From: Pseudomonas sp. GM41(2012)
GTDB lineage: Bacteria; Pseudomonadota; Gammaproteobacteria; Pseudomonadales; Pseudomonadaceae
Reading direction: 5' to 3'
NCBI RefSeq assembly: GCF_000282315.2
Contig: NZ_AKJN02000006.1
Coordinates: forward strand, 1,426,001 to 1,490,000
Length of the DNA: 64,000 nt
The position numbers and the translations under genes are program-made. A model generated the notes under the pieces. The model did no database searches. It saw only the letters and a program-made list of their open reading frames with translations, and was not told the DNA's origin. Shown here in pieces: positions 48,215 to 57,388 of this stretch; position 1 is the stretch's first letter, and each line of letters opens with the position of its first letter.

Positions 48215-48949
48215 TCAAGAGTCCCTGTAGATCAACGTGCGCAACAAGAACATCGGATTACCCACCACATAGCGTTTGAATAATCGCTTTGGCTCACCCA
48301 GCAGCCTGAACACCCACTCACAACCGAGACGACGCACCCATTGCGGAGCGCGTGACACCTTGCCGCCGAGAAAATCCAGAATCGCCCCTCCGCACACGAC
48401 CAGGCAGGGCACGCCACTGACGGCTAACCTGGCAGCAACGGCTTCTTGCTTGGGCATGCCCATACCCAGCACAACCAGTTCCGGCTGAAACTGCCGGGCA
48501 AGGTTTATATAGGTATCCACCGGCGCGAAACCATGGTGAGCAGAGACGATGTTGACCGCAAATATCGCTTCACTACGCTGCACCGCGTTGGCTAGAAAGG
48601 GCTCTTCAGTGCCCCAGAAAGCCACGCGCCGGCCCTTGAACGCGGCCAGTAATTTGGGAATGAAATCTGTGCCATTCATATTCAGCCCCGGCTCCAGGCC
48701 GAGGCGACGAAACAGGAGGGCCATGCCGGAGCCATCCCTCAACAATACGTCCGCAGCCAGCAGCGCGTTAAAGTAGTCGGTATTGGCCACCACCAGATTC
48801 ATGGCATGGGCATTGGCGAACCCGAGTACTGTGGTCACGTCAGGTCTGGATAACGCATCAATCAGTGCTTGCTCGTCATCAACATCGCTGACCACCCTGA
48901 GTTTCCGGGTAATCGTTTGCCAGCTGTGCTGCCAGGATAAAGCACGCAT
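48215..48949 (-). CDS. WecB/TagA/CpsF-family glycosyltransferase
   Basis: A protein of 244 residues. Family motifs are clear: VLGFANAHAMNLVVANTDYF, LRDGSGMALLFRRLG, LVVLGMGMPKQE and the C-terminal GGAILDFLGGKVSRAPQWVR. WecG/TagA enzymes add N-acetylmannosamine(uronate) or similar sugars to a lipid carrier. Its ATG overlaps the stop of the processive GT2 gene (TAATG), so it is the last gene of the long minus-strand operon. Confidence 0.93.
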   Translation of the reverse strand: MRALSWQHSWQTITRKLRVVSDVDDEQALIDALSRPDVTTVLGFANAHAMNLVVANTDYFNALLAADVLLRDGSGMALLFRRLGLEPGLNMNGTDFIPKLLAAFKGRRVAFWGTEEPFLANAVQRSEAIFAVNIVSAHHGFAPVDTYINLARQFQPELVVLGMGMPKQEAVAARLAVSGVPCLVVCGGAILDFLGGKVSRAPQWVRRLGCEWVFRLLGEPKRLFKRYVVGNPMFLLRTLIYRDS

Positions 48950-50136
48950 TAGTTGTCATCTCGCTTCGAACGCACCCATTCAACCTGGCGCTTAAGCAAA
49001 AAGCCGAGATACAGAGGGATTTTCTTCACCGCGTAGAACGGCGCATACAACAAGGCTGCAAAAGAAATAATCCCGCGACCAAATTGGCTCCATGCCAGCA
49101 AGATAGTTACCCCCAATATTGCCACTCCGCAAGAAGCTATCAAGGCTGGCGCCAAAGCTCCGGACAGCATAAATACCAACCATGCCAGACCAAATACCGC
49201 CCCCAAGGCCAACGTCAACAAGGCTAACGGCGGGACCAGCAAATCCAGCGTCATCGCCAGCAGACGCCAGTTACGCCGACCAATCGACTCCACCAGCAAC
49301 TTTGGTGTATCCCCAAGGATTACCCCTAGATGACCATGTTCCCAGCGCGTACGCTGAGTAGTTAAGCCTTCATCGCTGCGCGGAAAATAACTGGTTACCA
49401 GAGCATCGGGGCAGAACACAGGCGGCTTGCCGCTTCGGCATAAATCCAGGCCCATCTTCAAATCTTCTACGATGTGGCCACTGGCCAAATTGATCAACGT
49501 CAGATCCCGCCAGACGAAAGCCATTCCCGTGCCCATTAGCTGACAAGGCAAACCAAGCCGGGTCCAACCCTGCGGCCGCACCCGATTCTTCACACACCAG
49601 GCAAACTCGGCAAGCCGCACTTTTAGCCCGGAACCTGCTGGAGCAAGCATTAAATTAAGGGCTTGCGCTGGCCGCCCTGAGTCTGTGCAACAGATTGCCA
49701 AACGCTCAATAGAACCCTCGGCCACCTGGCAATCCGCATCGACAACTATCATGACCTCCGGCGCATCGCTCGCCAAATGACGCACCCCGCAGTCCAGCGC
49801 ATAACCCTTGCCACGCTGCAGATCATTGCTGCGCTCCACCACCTCGGCGCCCGCCGTGCGAGCTTGCGCAGCCGTGTCGTCAGAACAGTTATCCGCCACC
49901 ACCAATAGGCGATCACCCAAAAGCAACTGCGGCCGAATGCTATTTAACGTCGCGACGATGATCGAGGATTCATTGTGTGCCGGGATCAACACCGCCACCC
50001 GCGGTCGCGATCCTTGCGCCTTCGAGCGCGACCGTGCAGGCAGGCAGGCCATCAGCACCTGCACAAACAGCACCAACACCGGCAGGAGGATGAGTATCAG
50101 CAAGGAGCTGAACAGCCAACCAAGTAATGTGATCAT
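48949..50136 (-). CDS. Membrane glycosyltransferase family 2, processive type
   Basis: A 395-residue protein with an N-terminal membrane helix and three C-terminal ones. GT-A motifs are VAVLIPAHNESSIIVATLNS, VVDADCQVAEGSI, IVEDLKMGLDLC and QRTRWEHGH (the Q-x-x-R-W motif of processive enzymes). It probably adds or polymerises a beta-linked sugar at the inner membrane. It overlaps both neighbours by a few bases, so it belongs to a tight operon. Confidence 0.92.
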   Translation of the reverse strand: MITLLGWLFSSLLILILLPVLVLFVQVLMACLPARSRSKAQGSRPRVAVLIPAHNESSIIVATLNSIRPQLLLGDRLLVVADNCSDDTAAQARTAGAEVVERSNDLQRGKGYALDCGVRHLASDAPEVMIVVDADCQVAEGSIERLAICCTDSGRPAQALNLMLAPAGSGLKVRLAEFAWCVKNRVRPQGWTRLGLPCQLMGTGMAFVWRDLTLINLASGHIVEDLKMGLDLCRSGKPPVFCPDALVTSYFPRSDEGLTTQRTRWEHGHLGVILGDTPKLLVESIGRRNWRLLAMTLDLLVPPLALLTLALGAVFGLAWLVFMLSGALAPALIASCGVAILGVTILLAWSQFGRGIISFAALLYAPFYAVKKIPLYLGFLLKRQVEWVRSKRDDN

Positions 50137-51335
50137 GCTTGCGCCCTAAACAAATTAGCCAACTTGGCCGCTTCGGTATCGATGTCATGTCGCTCCAGCA
50201 CTCGCTGATAGGCCGCCTCGCCCATCCGCTGCAACACCTCGACAGGTTGCGCGAGGCAGTCCGCCAACGCCACCACCAACTCATCCACCGCTCCAGCGGG
50301 AAACAACCAACCGTTCACACCCTCTTGTACTAACTCGGGAATCCCTGCCACATAGCTCGTCAATACTGGCCGGCGCAAGGCCATGGCTTCCATGATGACC
50401 ACCGGCAAACCCTCGGCGAAGCTCGGCAGCACCAAGGCCCGCGCCGCAAGAATTTCCGCCCGCACCTGCTCACTGCTGATCCAGCCGGTAATTCGCACCT
50501 GCGCCTGCAAGCCGTGTTGTGCAATCAGGGCTTCGATTTCCGCGCGCATTTCTCCATCGCCGGCCAGTACTATTTCGAACTCCACACCTTGAGCTGCCAG
50601 GATGCGGGCAGCCTCAAGCAACAACAGTTGTCCCTTCTGCTCACACAAACGACCTACGCAAACCAACCGCGGCGCAGATGGCACGGCAACAGCCGGCACA
50701 TCGTGAAACGCCCGCTCCAGACCACAGTGCACCACCTTTACCCTTGGCCAGTGCGCATGAGCCACCCAGCGAAACAGCTGGCTACGCCCATAAGAACTGA
50801 TCGCCGCGACAAAAGCTGCGCGCCGGACTTTCTCGCCCAAATGAATAAACTGCGGTTTGTCGAACTCCTCTGGGCCGTGCACGGTAAAACTGTACGCCGG
50901 CCCACCAAGTACATTGGCCAGCATCACCACTTCGGTTGAGTTGGTGCCGAAATGCGCATGCACATGCTCGGCCCCAAACGCGTGCAACCAGGTCAGCACC
51001 CGACACGCCTCGGACAAATAAACCAAATGATATGGCCAGGGGCGATCGGCACGCTGGCCCATGCGTAGCGCCAACCACAGCGCCGAAAAAAAACGTCGCG
51101 GCTGGGCGCACAGCACCTGCAGCACAGGCACTAACAGCTCTTTGACTCCGCCCTGCAGCACATACTGGGTTTTATCACGCTCAGACACGTCTTCGGCATC
51201 CACCAATTCGGCGTCCCAGCCACGCAGAGCAATGCGCTGCACCACAAACCCCTGACGTTCCAACGCCAAAATCTCGCGACGAATGAAGCTATGGCTGACT
51301 TTGGGGTATTGATTGATGAAATAAGCGATACGCAT
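50133..51335 (-). CDS. Glycosyltransferase family 4 (GT-B)
   Basis: A 400-residue retaining glycosyltransferase. The N-terminus MRIAYFINQYPKVSHSFIRR and the C-terminal nucleotide-sugar site VLPSFAEGLPVVIMEAMALR (E-x7-E) are typical of colanic-acid-type GT4 enzymes (WcaL). It acts in the cytoplasm on a lipid-linked oligosaccharide. Its stop overlaps the GT2 gene by 4 bp (ATGA). Sugar specificity unknown. Confidence 0.93.
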   Translation of the reverse strand: MRIAYFINQYPKVSHSFIRREILALERQGFVVQRIALRGWDAELVDAEDVSERDKTQYVLQGGVKELLVPVLQVLCAQPRRFFSALWLALRMGQRADRPWPYHLVYLSEACRVLTWLHAFGAEHVHAHFGTNSTEVVMLANVLGGPAYSFTVHGPEEFDKPQFIHLGEKVRRAAFVAAISSYGRSQLFRWVAHAHWPRVKVVHCGLERAFHDVPAVAVPSAPRLVCVGRLCEQKGQLLLLEAARILAAQGVEFEIVLAGDGEMRAEIEALIAQHGLQAQVRITGWISSEQVRAEILAARALVLPSFAEGLPVVIMEAMALRRPVLTSYVAGIPELVQEGVNGWLFPAGAVDELVVALADCLAQPVEVLQRMGEAAYQRVLERHDIDTEAAKLANLFRAQA

Positions 51336-51410
51336 AGGAACCAGACTTAGTTGTCGTTGCGGTGGATTATTACTGCAAGTAATCCCACAGTAGTACAGGT
51401 CTCAGGAACG

Positions 51411-52346
51411 TCAACCAGCCATACGGTTGCTGCTATAACTACCGATCAACACGCTGTCTATCTTTTTAAAGGTGTCGTCCAGCAGTTCATAGCGCCTGCG
51501 ATACATGGCACGTTTTTTTGAAGCAATACTGTCGAGCGGCTTTCTGGACAGAACCATGGGAATCTCAAAAAAATCTTCGCGCTCTGATGGAGTCGCTCCA
51601 TGCTCTAACCAGATCACATCATAATTTGCCGCCAGTTCCAGAGCTTTGTGAGCGCCAAAATACGGATGACGATGGTGGCGATACCCATCCCCTACCGCAT
51701 AAATTTTTTCAACACCAATATTGATGGCAATGTATTTAATAACTTCAATCAGAAAGCTTCTTGGCCGCAGGCCTTCAAAGTCTTTAGTCAGGTCCCTGTA
51801 GATACTCAACGACAGTTCACTCTCGACGCCTTTATGTATCCCTTGAACGGCGCCGATAAAAATACATAACTCAGTGTCCGTGCGACACAACGTAAATGCT
51901 ATTGAAGCAATGCGCAGATCCGCCTGAAACAAGTTCAGCACCAACTCCCCTTCGCGCATAAACCAGAAGGGACGATCCAGCACCAGGGAACAACCAGCAG
52001 CAAACTCCGACAAATCACTCAGCAGCAAACTTTCACTTCGCCCCAACAGCAGTAGTTGCGGACAGCTTTTGGTAACCACTTCGTAATGCGAGGCTAAAAC
52101 ACTAAGTTTATTCTTGGGGCTCCAGATTCTACTGATGTATGGCCAATGAACAACGCCTACACAATCCCCGCCTAACTTCTCAACGCCGGACTCACCCAGG
52201 GCGCTCGACATTCGCCCGCAAAACAACTTTAGCTCGGACCAGTTTTTTGCAACCAAAACCAGCATTTTAAACTTATTATTCAATGCCCTTAAGGAATACC
52301 CGGCATGTAAAAAAAACACGCTCTTCAATATCACCCAATTATTCAT
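51411..52346 (-). CDS. DUF535 (VirK/YbjX-like) protein
   Basis: A protein of 311 residues. The C-terminal half matches the DUF535 family: LTKDFEGLRPRSFLIEVIKY, YAVGDGYRHHRHPYF, NYDVIWLEHGATPSEREDFF and SIASKKRAMYRRRYELLDD. DUF535 proteins (VirK, YbjX) are small cytoplasmic factors linked to envelope stress and virulence; the mechanism is unclear. Its presence within an exopolysaccharide operon is uncommon to my knowledge and may mean a role in surface-glycan assembly. It is less GC-rich than its neighbours. It lies 75 bp before the GT4 gene and 7 bp after the GT2 gene. Confidence 0.8.
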   Translation of the reverse strand: MNNWVILKSVFFLHAGYSLRALNNKFKMLVLVAKNWSELKLFCGRMSSALGESGVEKLGGDCVGVVHWPYISRIWSPKNKLSVLASHYEVVTKSCPQLLLLGRSESLLLSDLSEFAAGCSLVLDRPFWFMREGELVLNLFQADLRIASIAFTLCRTDTELCIFIGAVQGIHKGVESELSLSIYRDLTKDFEGLRPRSFLIEVIKYIAINIGVEKIYAVGDGYRHHRHPYFGAHKALELAANYDVIWLEHGATPSEREDFFEIPMVLSRKPLDSIASKKRAMYRRRYELLDDTFKKIDSVLIGSYSSNRMAG

Positions 52347-52353
52347 ATAAGTC

Positions 52354-53331
52354 TCACTTGTATTCGATCAGCGCCGTCTTGCCGGCGCCGAATCTGTTCA
52401 GTAGAAACTTGACTTGCCCAAGCATCTCGGGAAATTTCCCCAGCACGAGAAAGAAAGCCCGCAGCCAGTTTTCGCGCGTGGATCTATCGCCCCTGCGGGC
52501 GAGACGCACGACCTGCAATGGATAGACCAGCAGAAGAAGCAGCCCAAACCATCCAAACACCGAACTCGCGATAACAGTCGCCAGCGGGACACCCAATCCC
52601 CAGAACCAGACACGACGCGACTCACGCAACCAATGTTGCTCCGGTGCGGCCCCATGCAAAAATGCGCCCTCGGCAAAGGCATAACCACCGCGCAGGGTAC
52701 GCTGCCACCATTGGCCGAACCGGGTCATGGTTGCATCGTGCAAGGTCATTTCCTCGCCCAGACGCCAGACCTTCCAACCATTCCCACGCAGACGCAAGCA
52801 CAATTCAGGCTCTTCCCCGGCAATAAGGCCCGGTCGAAACCCGGACACTTCGGCAAAGGCGTCAGCCCGCATCAGCGCATCGCCACCACATGCCTTGGCC
52901 TCACCTACCGGCGTATCCCATTCGAAATCACACAGTAAGTTGTAAACAGAGTGCTGCGGAAAACGCTCACGGCGCCGTCCACAGACCACCGCGACGTCAG
53001 GATGTGTATCAAGAAAGGCCAGCGCCCGGGGCAGCCAACCGTCGACAACCTCACAATCACCGTCAACGAACTGCACATAACGCATCGCTGGCAATGAGCG
53101 TTGCAGGCAGGCAAATCCTTCATTGCGCGCGCGCGCAGCCGTAAAGGGAATCGTCATGTCCAACTCGACCACCTCGACCCCAAGCCTCAGTGCCATCTGC
53201 ACTGAACCGTCCGTTGATCCAGAGTCGACATAAACGATCTTCTGCGCCGAACCGACGAGGGAAACCAGGCAACGCTCAAGCCGTAGGCCTTCGTTGCGAC
53301 CGATAACAACGACACCAATCCCCATAGCCAT
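52354..53331 (-). CDS. Glycosyltransferase family 2 with C-terminal membrane segments
   Basis: A protein of about 325 residues. GT-A motifs VVVIGRNEGLRLERCLVSLV, VYVDSGSTDGSVQMALRLG, YVQFVDGDCEVV and the acceptor loop GGDALMRADAFAEVSGF are clear. Two membrane segments near the C-terminus (VPLATVIASSVFGWFG, then LLLLLVYPLQVV) anchor it. Start uncertain: ATG at 53329 or at 53323, or a GTG at 53338. Confidence 0.9.
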   Translation of the reverse strand: MAMGIGVVVIGRNEGLRLERCLVSLVGSAQKIVYVDSGSTDGSVQMALRLGVEVVELDMTIPFTAARARNEGFACLQRSLPAMRYVQFVDGDCEVVDGWLPRALAFLDTHPDVAVVCGRRRERFPQHSVYNLLCDFEWDTPVGEAKACGGDALMRADAFAEVSGFRPGLIAGEEPELCLRLRGNGWKVWRLGEEMTLHDATMTRFGQWWQRTLRGGYAFAEGAFLHGAAPEQHWLRESRRVWFWGLGVPLATVIASSVFGWFGLLLLLVYPLQVVRLARRGDRSTRENWLRAFFLVLGKFPEMLGQVKFLLNRFGAGKTALIEYK

Positions 53332-53374
53332 GGCGTTCACTCAGCGACGCAATTGAAGTAATCCATCGGGTGGT

Positions 53375-53899
53375 TCATGAGAATTCCCTCGATTCTGCGT
53401 ACTTCCTTTTCTTGATAGTCGCAGGAACACCCACGGCCACCGAGTCGTCCGGCACATCGGTCAGCACCACAGCATTGGCACCAATCACGACATTGTTACC
53501 AATGCGGATATTACCCAGCACCTTGGCCCCTGCCCCGATATCAACATTGTTACCCATCACCGGAGCAATCGGCTCGCTCACATTCTTGAGGCCCACGACG
53601 ACGCCATTGCGAATACGGCAATCATCGCCGAACTGCGCATAGCCACTGATCACGATTCCGCCGAAATGATCGATGACGAAGTTGCGCCCGACCACCACCT
53701 CACACGGCAGCTCGATACCCGTGACGATCTGCACCAGTTTGAAGAGCACTTTGTATATAAAGGAGAAAAACTTACGTAGTAGTGCCGGTCGCACTCCGTA
53801 ACGCCAGCGCCCAAAGCGATAAACCACCATCACCCAAAACCCCTGAGCCCCCCAATCTCCGGCGTATGCACGTAAATCCGCACGTATGTTTTCGAACAT
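53375..53899 (-). CDS. Hexapeptide (serine O-acetyltransferase-like) acyltransferase
   Basis: A protein of 174 residues with the left-handed beta-helix hexapeptide repeats VVVGRNFVIDHFGGIVISGY, DDCRIRNGVVVG, MGNNVDIGAGAKVLGN and IGNNVVIGANAVVLTDVPDD. The N-terminal helix MFENIRADLRAYAGDWG is as in CysE-like enzymes. In this cluster it more likely acetylates a sugar of the repeat unit than serine. Operon member between two GT2 genes. Confidence 0.92.
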   Translation of the reverse strand: MFENIRADLRAYAGDWGAQGFWVMVVYRFGRWRYGVRPALLRKFFSFIYKVLFKLVQIVTGIELPCEVVVGRNFVIDHFGGIVISGYAQFGDDCRIRNGVVVGLKNVSEPIAPVMGNNVDIGAGAKVLGNIRIGNNVVIGANAVVLTDVPDDSVAVGVPATIKKRKYAESREFS

Positions 53900-53907
53900 A
53901 ACTGGCT

Positions 53908-54864
53908 CTACCGTGTTGGTTGGCTAGCGAATTTGGTATCACGCAGCAGCGCCCAGGTCACACGAGTATGCTGCCAACACCCCCCTAAAGCGGCCCGACC
54001 GCGGCCTTTCAATAGCGCCTTGAGCGCCACAATCAGATCACCCAGACTCACCAGTAGCATATGTGAGGCCAAACCAGGCAGGCCGTGGTGCTTGCGGAAG
54101 TACAAAAGCTCACTTTCGATTTGTAACGTGGGTAGCTGACGACTATCCGCATTGAGTTTGTCAACAGACTTGGCACTTTCACCGCCGATATGCACCACCG
54201 TGGTATGCGGGTAGTAAACGACCTTCCACCCTGCCTGTTTAACGCGTTTGCAGTGATCTATCTCCTCGAAATAAAGGAAGTAGCGCGGATCGAACAAGCC
54301 AATCTGGTCGATAACTTCACGGCGAATCAGGTAATAGCACCCGGGCACCCAGTCGCACTCACGCACCGAAGCATGATCCCAGGCCATGTCGTCGACTCTT
54401 TTCACCACAGGGAAAAAGCGTTCAAGCCCTGTATGCGAAAGGAAGACATTTAACGGCGTTGGAAAATAGCGACAGGAGGGCTGTAAATCACCCTCTCGTC
54501 CAACCAATCGAACGCCGAGGACCCCGCAATCAGGATGAGTCTCCATGTAGTCGAGCGTCTTGCTAAGCGTGTCCGCAGCAACAAAGGCATCGGTATTGAG
54601 GAGCAACGCATACTTGCCCTGCAGGTGTTCAACCAATTGATTATTGGCACGCCCAAAGCCAACATTATTTTCATTGGCGAGTTGCAATGCCTCTGGACAA
54701 ATAGTTGCCAGACACTCCAGCGAATTATCGACAGAGGCATTATCCACCACCAAATAGCGCGCGCGATCCACGCTAGTTGACTGGCGTAACGCATTAAACA
54801 TCGGTTGCAACAACTCCGCTGTGTTGTAATTAACCACCAACACGTCAAGGGGAGCACTAGCCAT
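53908..54864 (-). CDS. Rhamnosyltransferase-like glycosyltransferase family 2 (WbbL type)
   Basis: A protein of 318 residues with WbbL-type motifs: LDVLVVNYNTAELLQPMFNA, YLVVDNASVDNSLECLATIC, NNVGFGRANNQLVEHLQG, LLLNTDAFVAAD and PRYFLYFEEIDHCKRVKQAG. Such enzymes often transfer rhamnose. The ATG at 54862 gives an 8-bp overlap with the acyltransferase gene. Confidence 0.92.
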   Translation of the reverse strand: MASAPLDVLVVNYNTAELLQPMFNALRQSTSVDRARYLVVDNASVDNSLECLATICPEALQLANENNVGFGRANNQLVEHLQGKYALLLNTDAFVAADTLSKTLDYMETHPDCGVLGVRLVGREGDLQPSCRYFPTPLNVFLSHTGLERFFPVVKRVDDMAWDHASVRECDWVPGCYYLIRREVIDQIGLFDPRYFLYFEEIDHCKRVKQAGWKVVYYPHTTVVHIGGESAKSVDKLNADSRQLPTLQIESELLYFRKHHGLPGLASHMLLVSLGDLIVALKALLKGRGRAALGGCWQHTRVTWALLRDTKFASQPTR

Positions 54865-55474
54865 TGGGTTGCTCGCCAAAAAAGTGTTGCGCTCTCATTT
54901 TTATAAGCTTCGGTTCAAATGTCGGGTCGTATACACCATCGCGCTGCCTGATAAGTTCAATCCACGGATAAGTGGCGCTACGCTCTTCGACTTTCGCCAA
55001 CACTTCTTCCAAGGTACAGATAACCTTGGCTGGATTACCCCCCACCACTACCCCAGGAGGAACATCTTTTACGACTACAGCACCGGCCGCAACAATCGAA
55101 TTAGGGCCAATAGTCACACGCGGCATGATGATAGAGCCATAGCCGATAAAACAATTATCAAGAATATCGATAGGGCCGACAGAGTCTAGTTTTTTATTAA
55201 AGCGCACCTCGAGCATGCCGATTATTCCATCGTGGCCGAACAGCGTGCAACAAGATAAACCTACATTATTTCCGAGTCGTACTAGCGAAGGGTCAGTTAT
55301 GTTGGCAGCAGGATTGATCCATACGCCTTGACCGATGGAGTGCAAAGATCCCCATCGCACCATATGTTTAGCCCATTCATACCCGTCCGGCTTACAGAAT
55401 TTTTTATAGAGCGGGGTCCCATACCCTGTTGTTTTTGCAATATAAGCAATCGTGCGTTTTAGTAGACCAATCAT
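54857..55474 (-). CDS. Left-handed beta-helix acyltransferase
   Basis: A protein of 205 residues with hexapeptide repeats (VWINPAANITDPSLVRLGNN, IDILDNCFIGYGSIIMPRVT, IGPNSIVAAGAVVVKDVPPG). It has the usual C-terminal VGGNPAKVI motif of the maltose/galactoside acetyltransferase class. It probably acetylates a sugar of the exopolysaccharide. ATG at 55472-55474; a 132-bp gap separates it from the GMC gene, perhaps with an internal promoter. Confidence 0.9.
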   Translation of the reverse strand: MIGLLKRTIAYIAKTTGYGTPLYKKFCKPDGYEWAKHMVRWGSLHSIGQGVWINPAANITDPSLVRLGNNVGLSCCTLFGHDGIIGMLEVRFNKKLDSVGPIDILDNCFIGYGSIIMPRVTIGPNSIVAAGAVVVKDVPPGVVVGGNPAKVICTLEEVLAKVEERSATYPWIELIRQRDGVYDPTFEPKLIKMRAQHFFGEQPNG

Positions 55475-55606
55475 CCTCTCAGCCTCATTAATTCAGCGCT
55501 AGACACCTGTGCCAGGGTTAGATACACCCTGAGTCTTCATTACCACTACCCTAAGAGTAGACGCTTCCCTAATCCAACACTCAAATAATCCACACATGCT
55601 CCCCCC

Positions 55607-57064
55607 TCAGTAATACCTGCCCATCTGATGGTTAAGATGTTCCGCCAGCCTTAAAACAATTTGCAAAAGAGGCATCGTGGGGTTACAGGCACCGCCTGTA
55701 GCGAAAACACTGCTCCCCGCCACGTAAAGATTCTCGACACCGAACACTTTGCAGTTCTCGTCGACAACGCCAAACTCAGACGACGTCGCCATGCGTGTGG
55801 TCCCCATATGATGAGCATGGGGATTGAGCTTCAGTGGTAAATCGACGTCATAAACGTATTCTTCCAACTTGACAAAGCCCAACCCTGTTTCGGCAAAACA
55901 CTTTGCCACTTCGAGCCCTATGGACTTGACGGTATTTCTGTCTGCCGGGGTCAGTTCCCAATGAACATTTGCCTTCCTCATCCCTAACGCATCTCGCTCG
56001 TCGAGCAATGAGATTCGGCTATTGGGGTTGGGAAACTGCTCGATCAGCGTGCCGAGCACCCCATCTCCAGGGCAATCGAACTTGGCAATAAATTCAACCT
56101 TGCGCTCCACACCCACGTCGCAAACGAGGTTCTCGAAAAAGCTCTTGATGGCAGCCATTCGCCCATAGGATTTCACTTCAGCTACAAGCGTGGCCGTCAC
56201 ATTCCCTTTCCCTGACTTGTGCTCCATCACGAATGCATCGGTCGTGAAGTACTCCTGCCGAGCATCTGTACCCTGCCCGTCGTTCAGGATGAAGGTCCCC
56301 ATTTCGACGTTCAGGTGCTCCATGAAGCATCTACCGACGAAACCATCCTTGCTGACGATACCGCCAGCTACCAGAGACTCGCTGTTAAGCAGGTGCCTGG
56401 CATTCTCGATCGCGCCAGTCGCCAGAATGAATTGTTTTGCCGTGACTCGCTCTCGATGCAACTCATAGTCCGAGACGACTATCGTTGCTATGCGGCCGGT
56501 CTTGCTGTCGAACTCAAGATCGACGCAATTGCAATGGATGAAGACATCCAGCCCCTCGGTCTCATTAAGTTCCTTGGCATATTTTTGTGCAAATCGTGTA
56601 GGCGGGCTTAGCAGGAAACGATCAGCGTAAAAGTCGTTGCCGTCCAGACTCGCATTGATAGCCTTGAAACCGGAGTGTGGCGGAAGATCGACAATATCCA
56701 TGGCCGCCGGCAGATTGCGCTCGATCTCGGAAAACGCGATGGGCCAACCCGGCACGGGTACCGGAGGGCCCACGGTAAAGTCCGACGGTTCGAATGGACG
56801 GCATCGCCCGGCCCAGTGATTGGAGGTCCCGCCAAGATAGCGCAGGCGTGTTTCATGAGCATACATATCGAGGCCTGATGATGAGACCTTGTAGAGGTTC
56901 TGTGAGACCGGCGAATAGTCGTGCCCGCCGCCCTCGACAAGCACCACACGCCGACCATTACCGGCTAAACGCAAGGCCAGCGTAATCCCGGCTGGCCCAC
57001 CGCCGATGATGCAGATGTCATAGTGGTCGCGGAGTTCTTTCTGCGATTGGTAGTCTTTGATCAT
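55607..57064 (-). CDS. GMC family oxidoreductase
   Basis: A 485-residue FAD enzyme. The Rossmann motif IIGGGPAGITLALRLAG is near the N-terminus, followed by YLGGTSNHWAGRCRPFEPSD and LATGAIENARHLLNSES. The C-terminal PHAHHMGTTRMATSSEFGVV and FATGGACNPTMPLLQ are typical of glucose-methanol-choline oxidoreductases. GMC enzymes oxidise alcohols or sugars. Its ATG (57062-57064) overlaps by 4 bp the stop of a tiny gene with a Tat signal, which suggests the pair is exported together. Oxidation of a sugar in the polysaccharide is a possible role (inference). Confidence 0.92.
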   Translation of the reverse strand: MIKDYQSQKELRDHYDICIIGGGPAGITLALRLAGNGRRVVLVEGGGHDYSPVSQNLYKVSSSGLDMYAHETRLRYLGGTSNHWAGRCRPFEPSDFTVGPPVPVPGWPIAFSEIERNLPAAMDIVDLPPHSGFKAINASLDGNDFYADRFLLSPPTRFAQKYAKELNETEGLDVFIHCNCVDLEFDSKTGRIATIVVSDYELHRERVTAKQFILATGAIENARHLLNSESLVAGGIVSKDGFVGRCFMEHLNVEMGTFILNDGQGTDARQEYFTTDAFVMEHKSGKGNVTATLVAEVKSYGRMAAIKSFFENLVCDVGVERKVEFIAKFDCPGDGVLGTLIEQFPNPNSRISLLDERDALGMRKANVHWELTPADRNTVKSIGLEVAKCFAETGLGFVKLEEYVYDVDLPLKLNPHAHHMGTTRMATSSEFGVVDENCKVFGVENLYVAGSSVFATGGACNPTMPLLQIVLRLAEHLNHQMGRYY

Positions 57065-57255
57065 GCGTGTGTTTGCCGAAAATGCCGGGCAGGCAGCACC
57101 CATCCGTTGATTACAACAAACTCGGATTTAGCAGCAGAAGGCCGGGCAACGGCTTTGGAAAATCCGAACATGACCCCTCCAACACTCAATAGAGCAGAAG
57201 CCTGGAGGAAGCTTCTGCGCCCCATCACAGAGGTATTCAAATCAGTTTCTCTCAT
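57061..57255 (-). CDS. 64-residue Tat-signal protein coupled to the GMC oxidoreductase
   Basis: A protein of only 64 residues. It has a twin-arginine signal (VMGRRSFLQASALLSVGGVM) and a short tail with FVVINGWVLPARHF. The stop is coupled by ATGA overlap to the GMC gene. The main enzyme has no signal peptide, so this small protein may serve as an export guide or partner, like the small subunits of gluconate and other membrane dehydrogenases. A longer domain is absent; nothing suggests a frameshift into the oxidoreductase. Confidence 0.75.
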   Translation of the reverse strand: MRETDLNTSVMGRRSFLQASALLSVGGVMFGFSKAVARPSAAKSEFVVINGWVLPARHFRQTHA

Positions 57256-57388
57256 GATTCAAAGCTCCACGACATCGAGATTACGCTGGAAATTTCAACG
57301 ACTACATCAAGGCCACATTTTGCCGACGGCCATCAATACCTCAATGGCGACGCGGTGCCGCAGCTTTGGAAACATCAAGAGAAATAGA

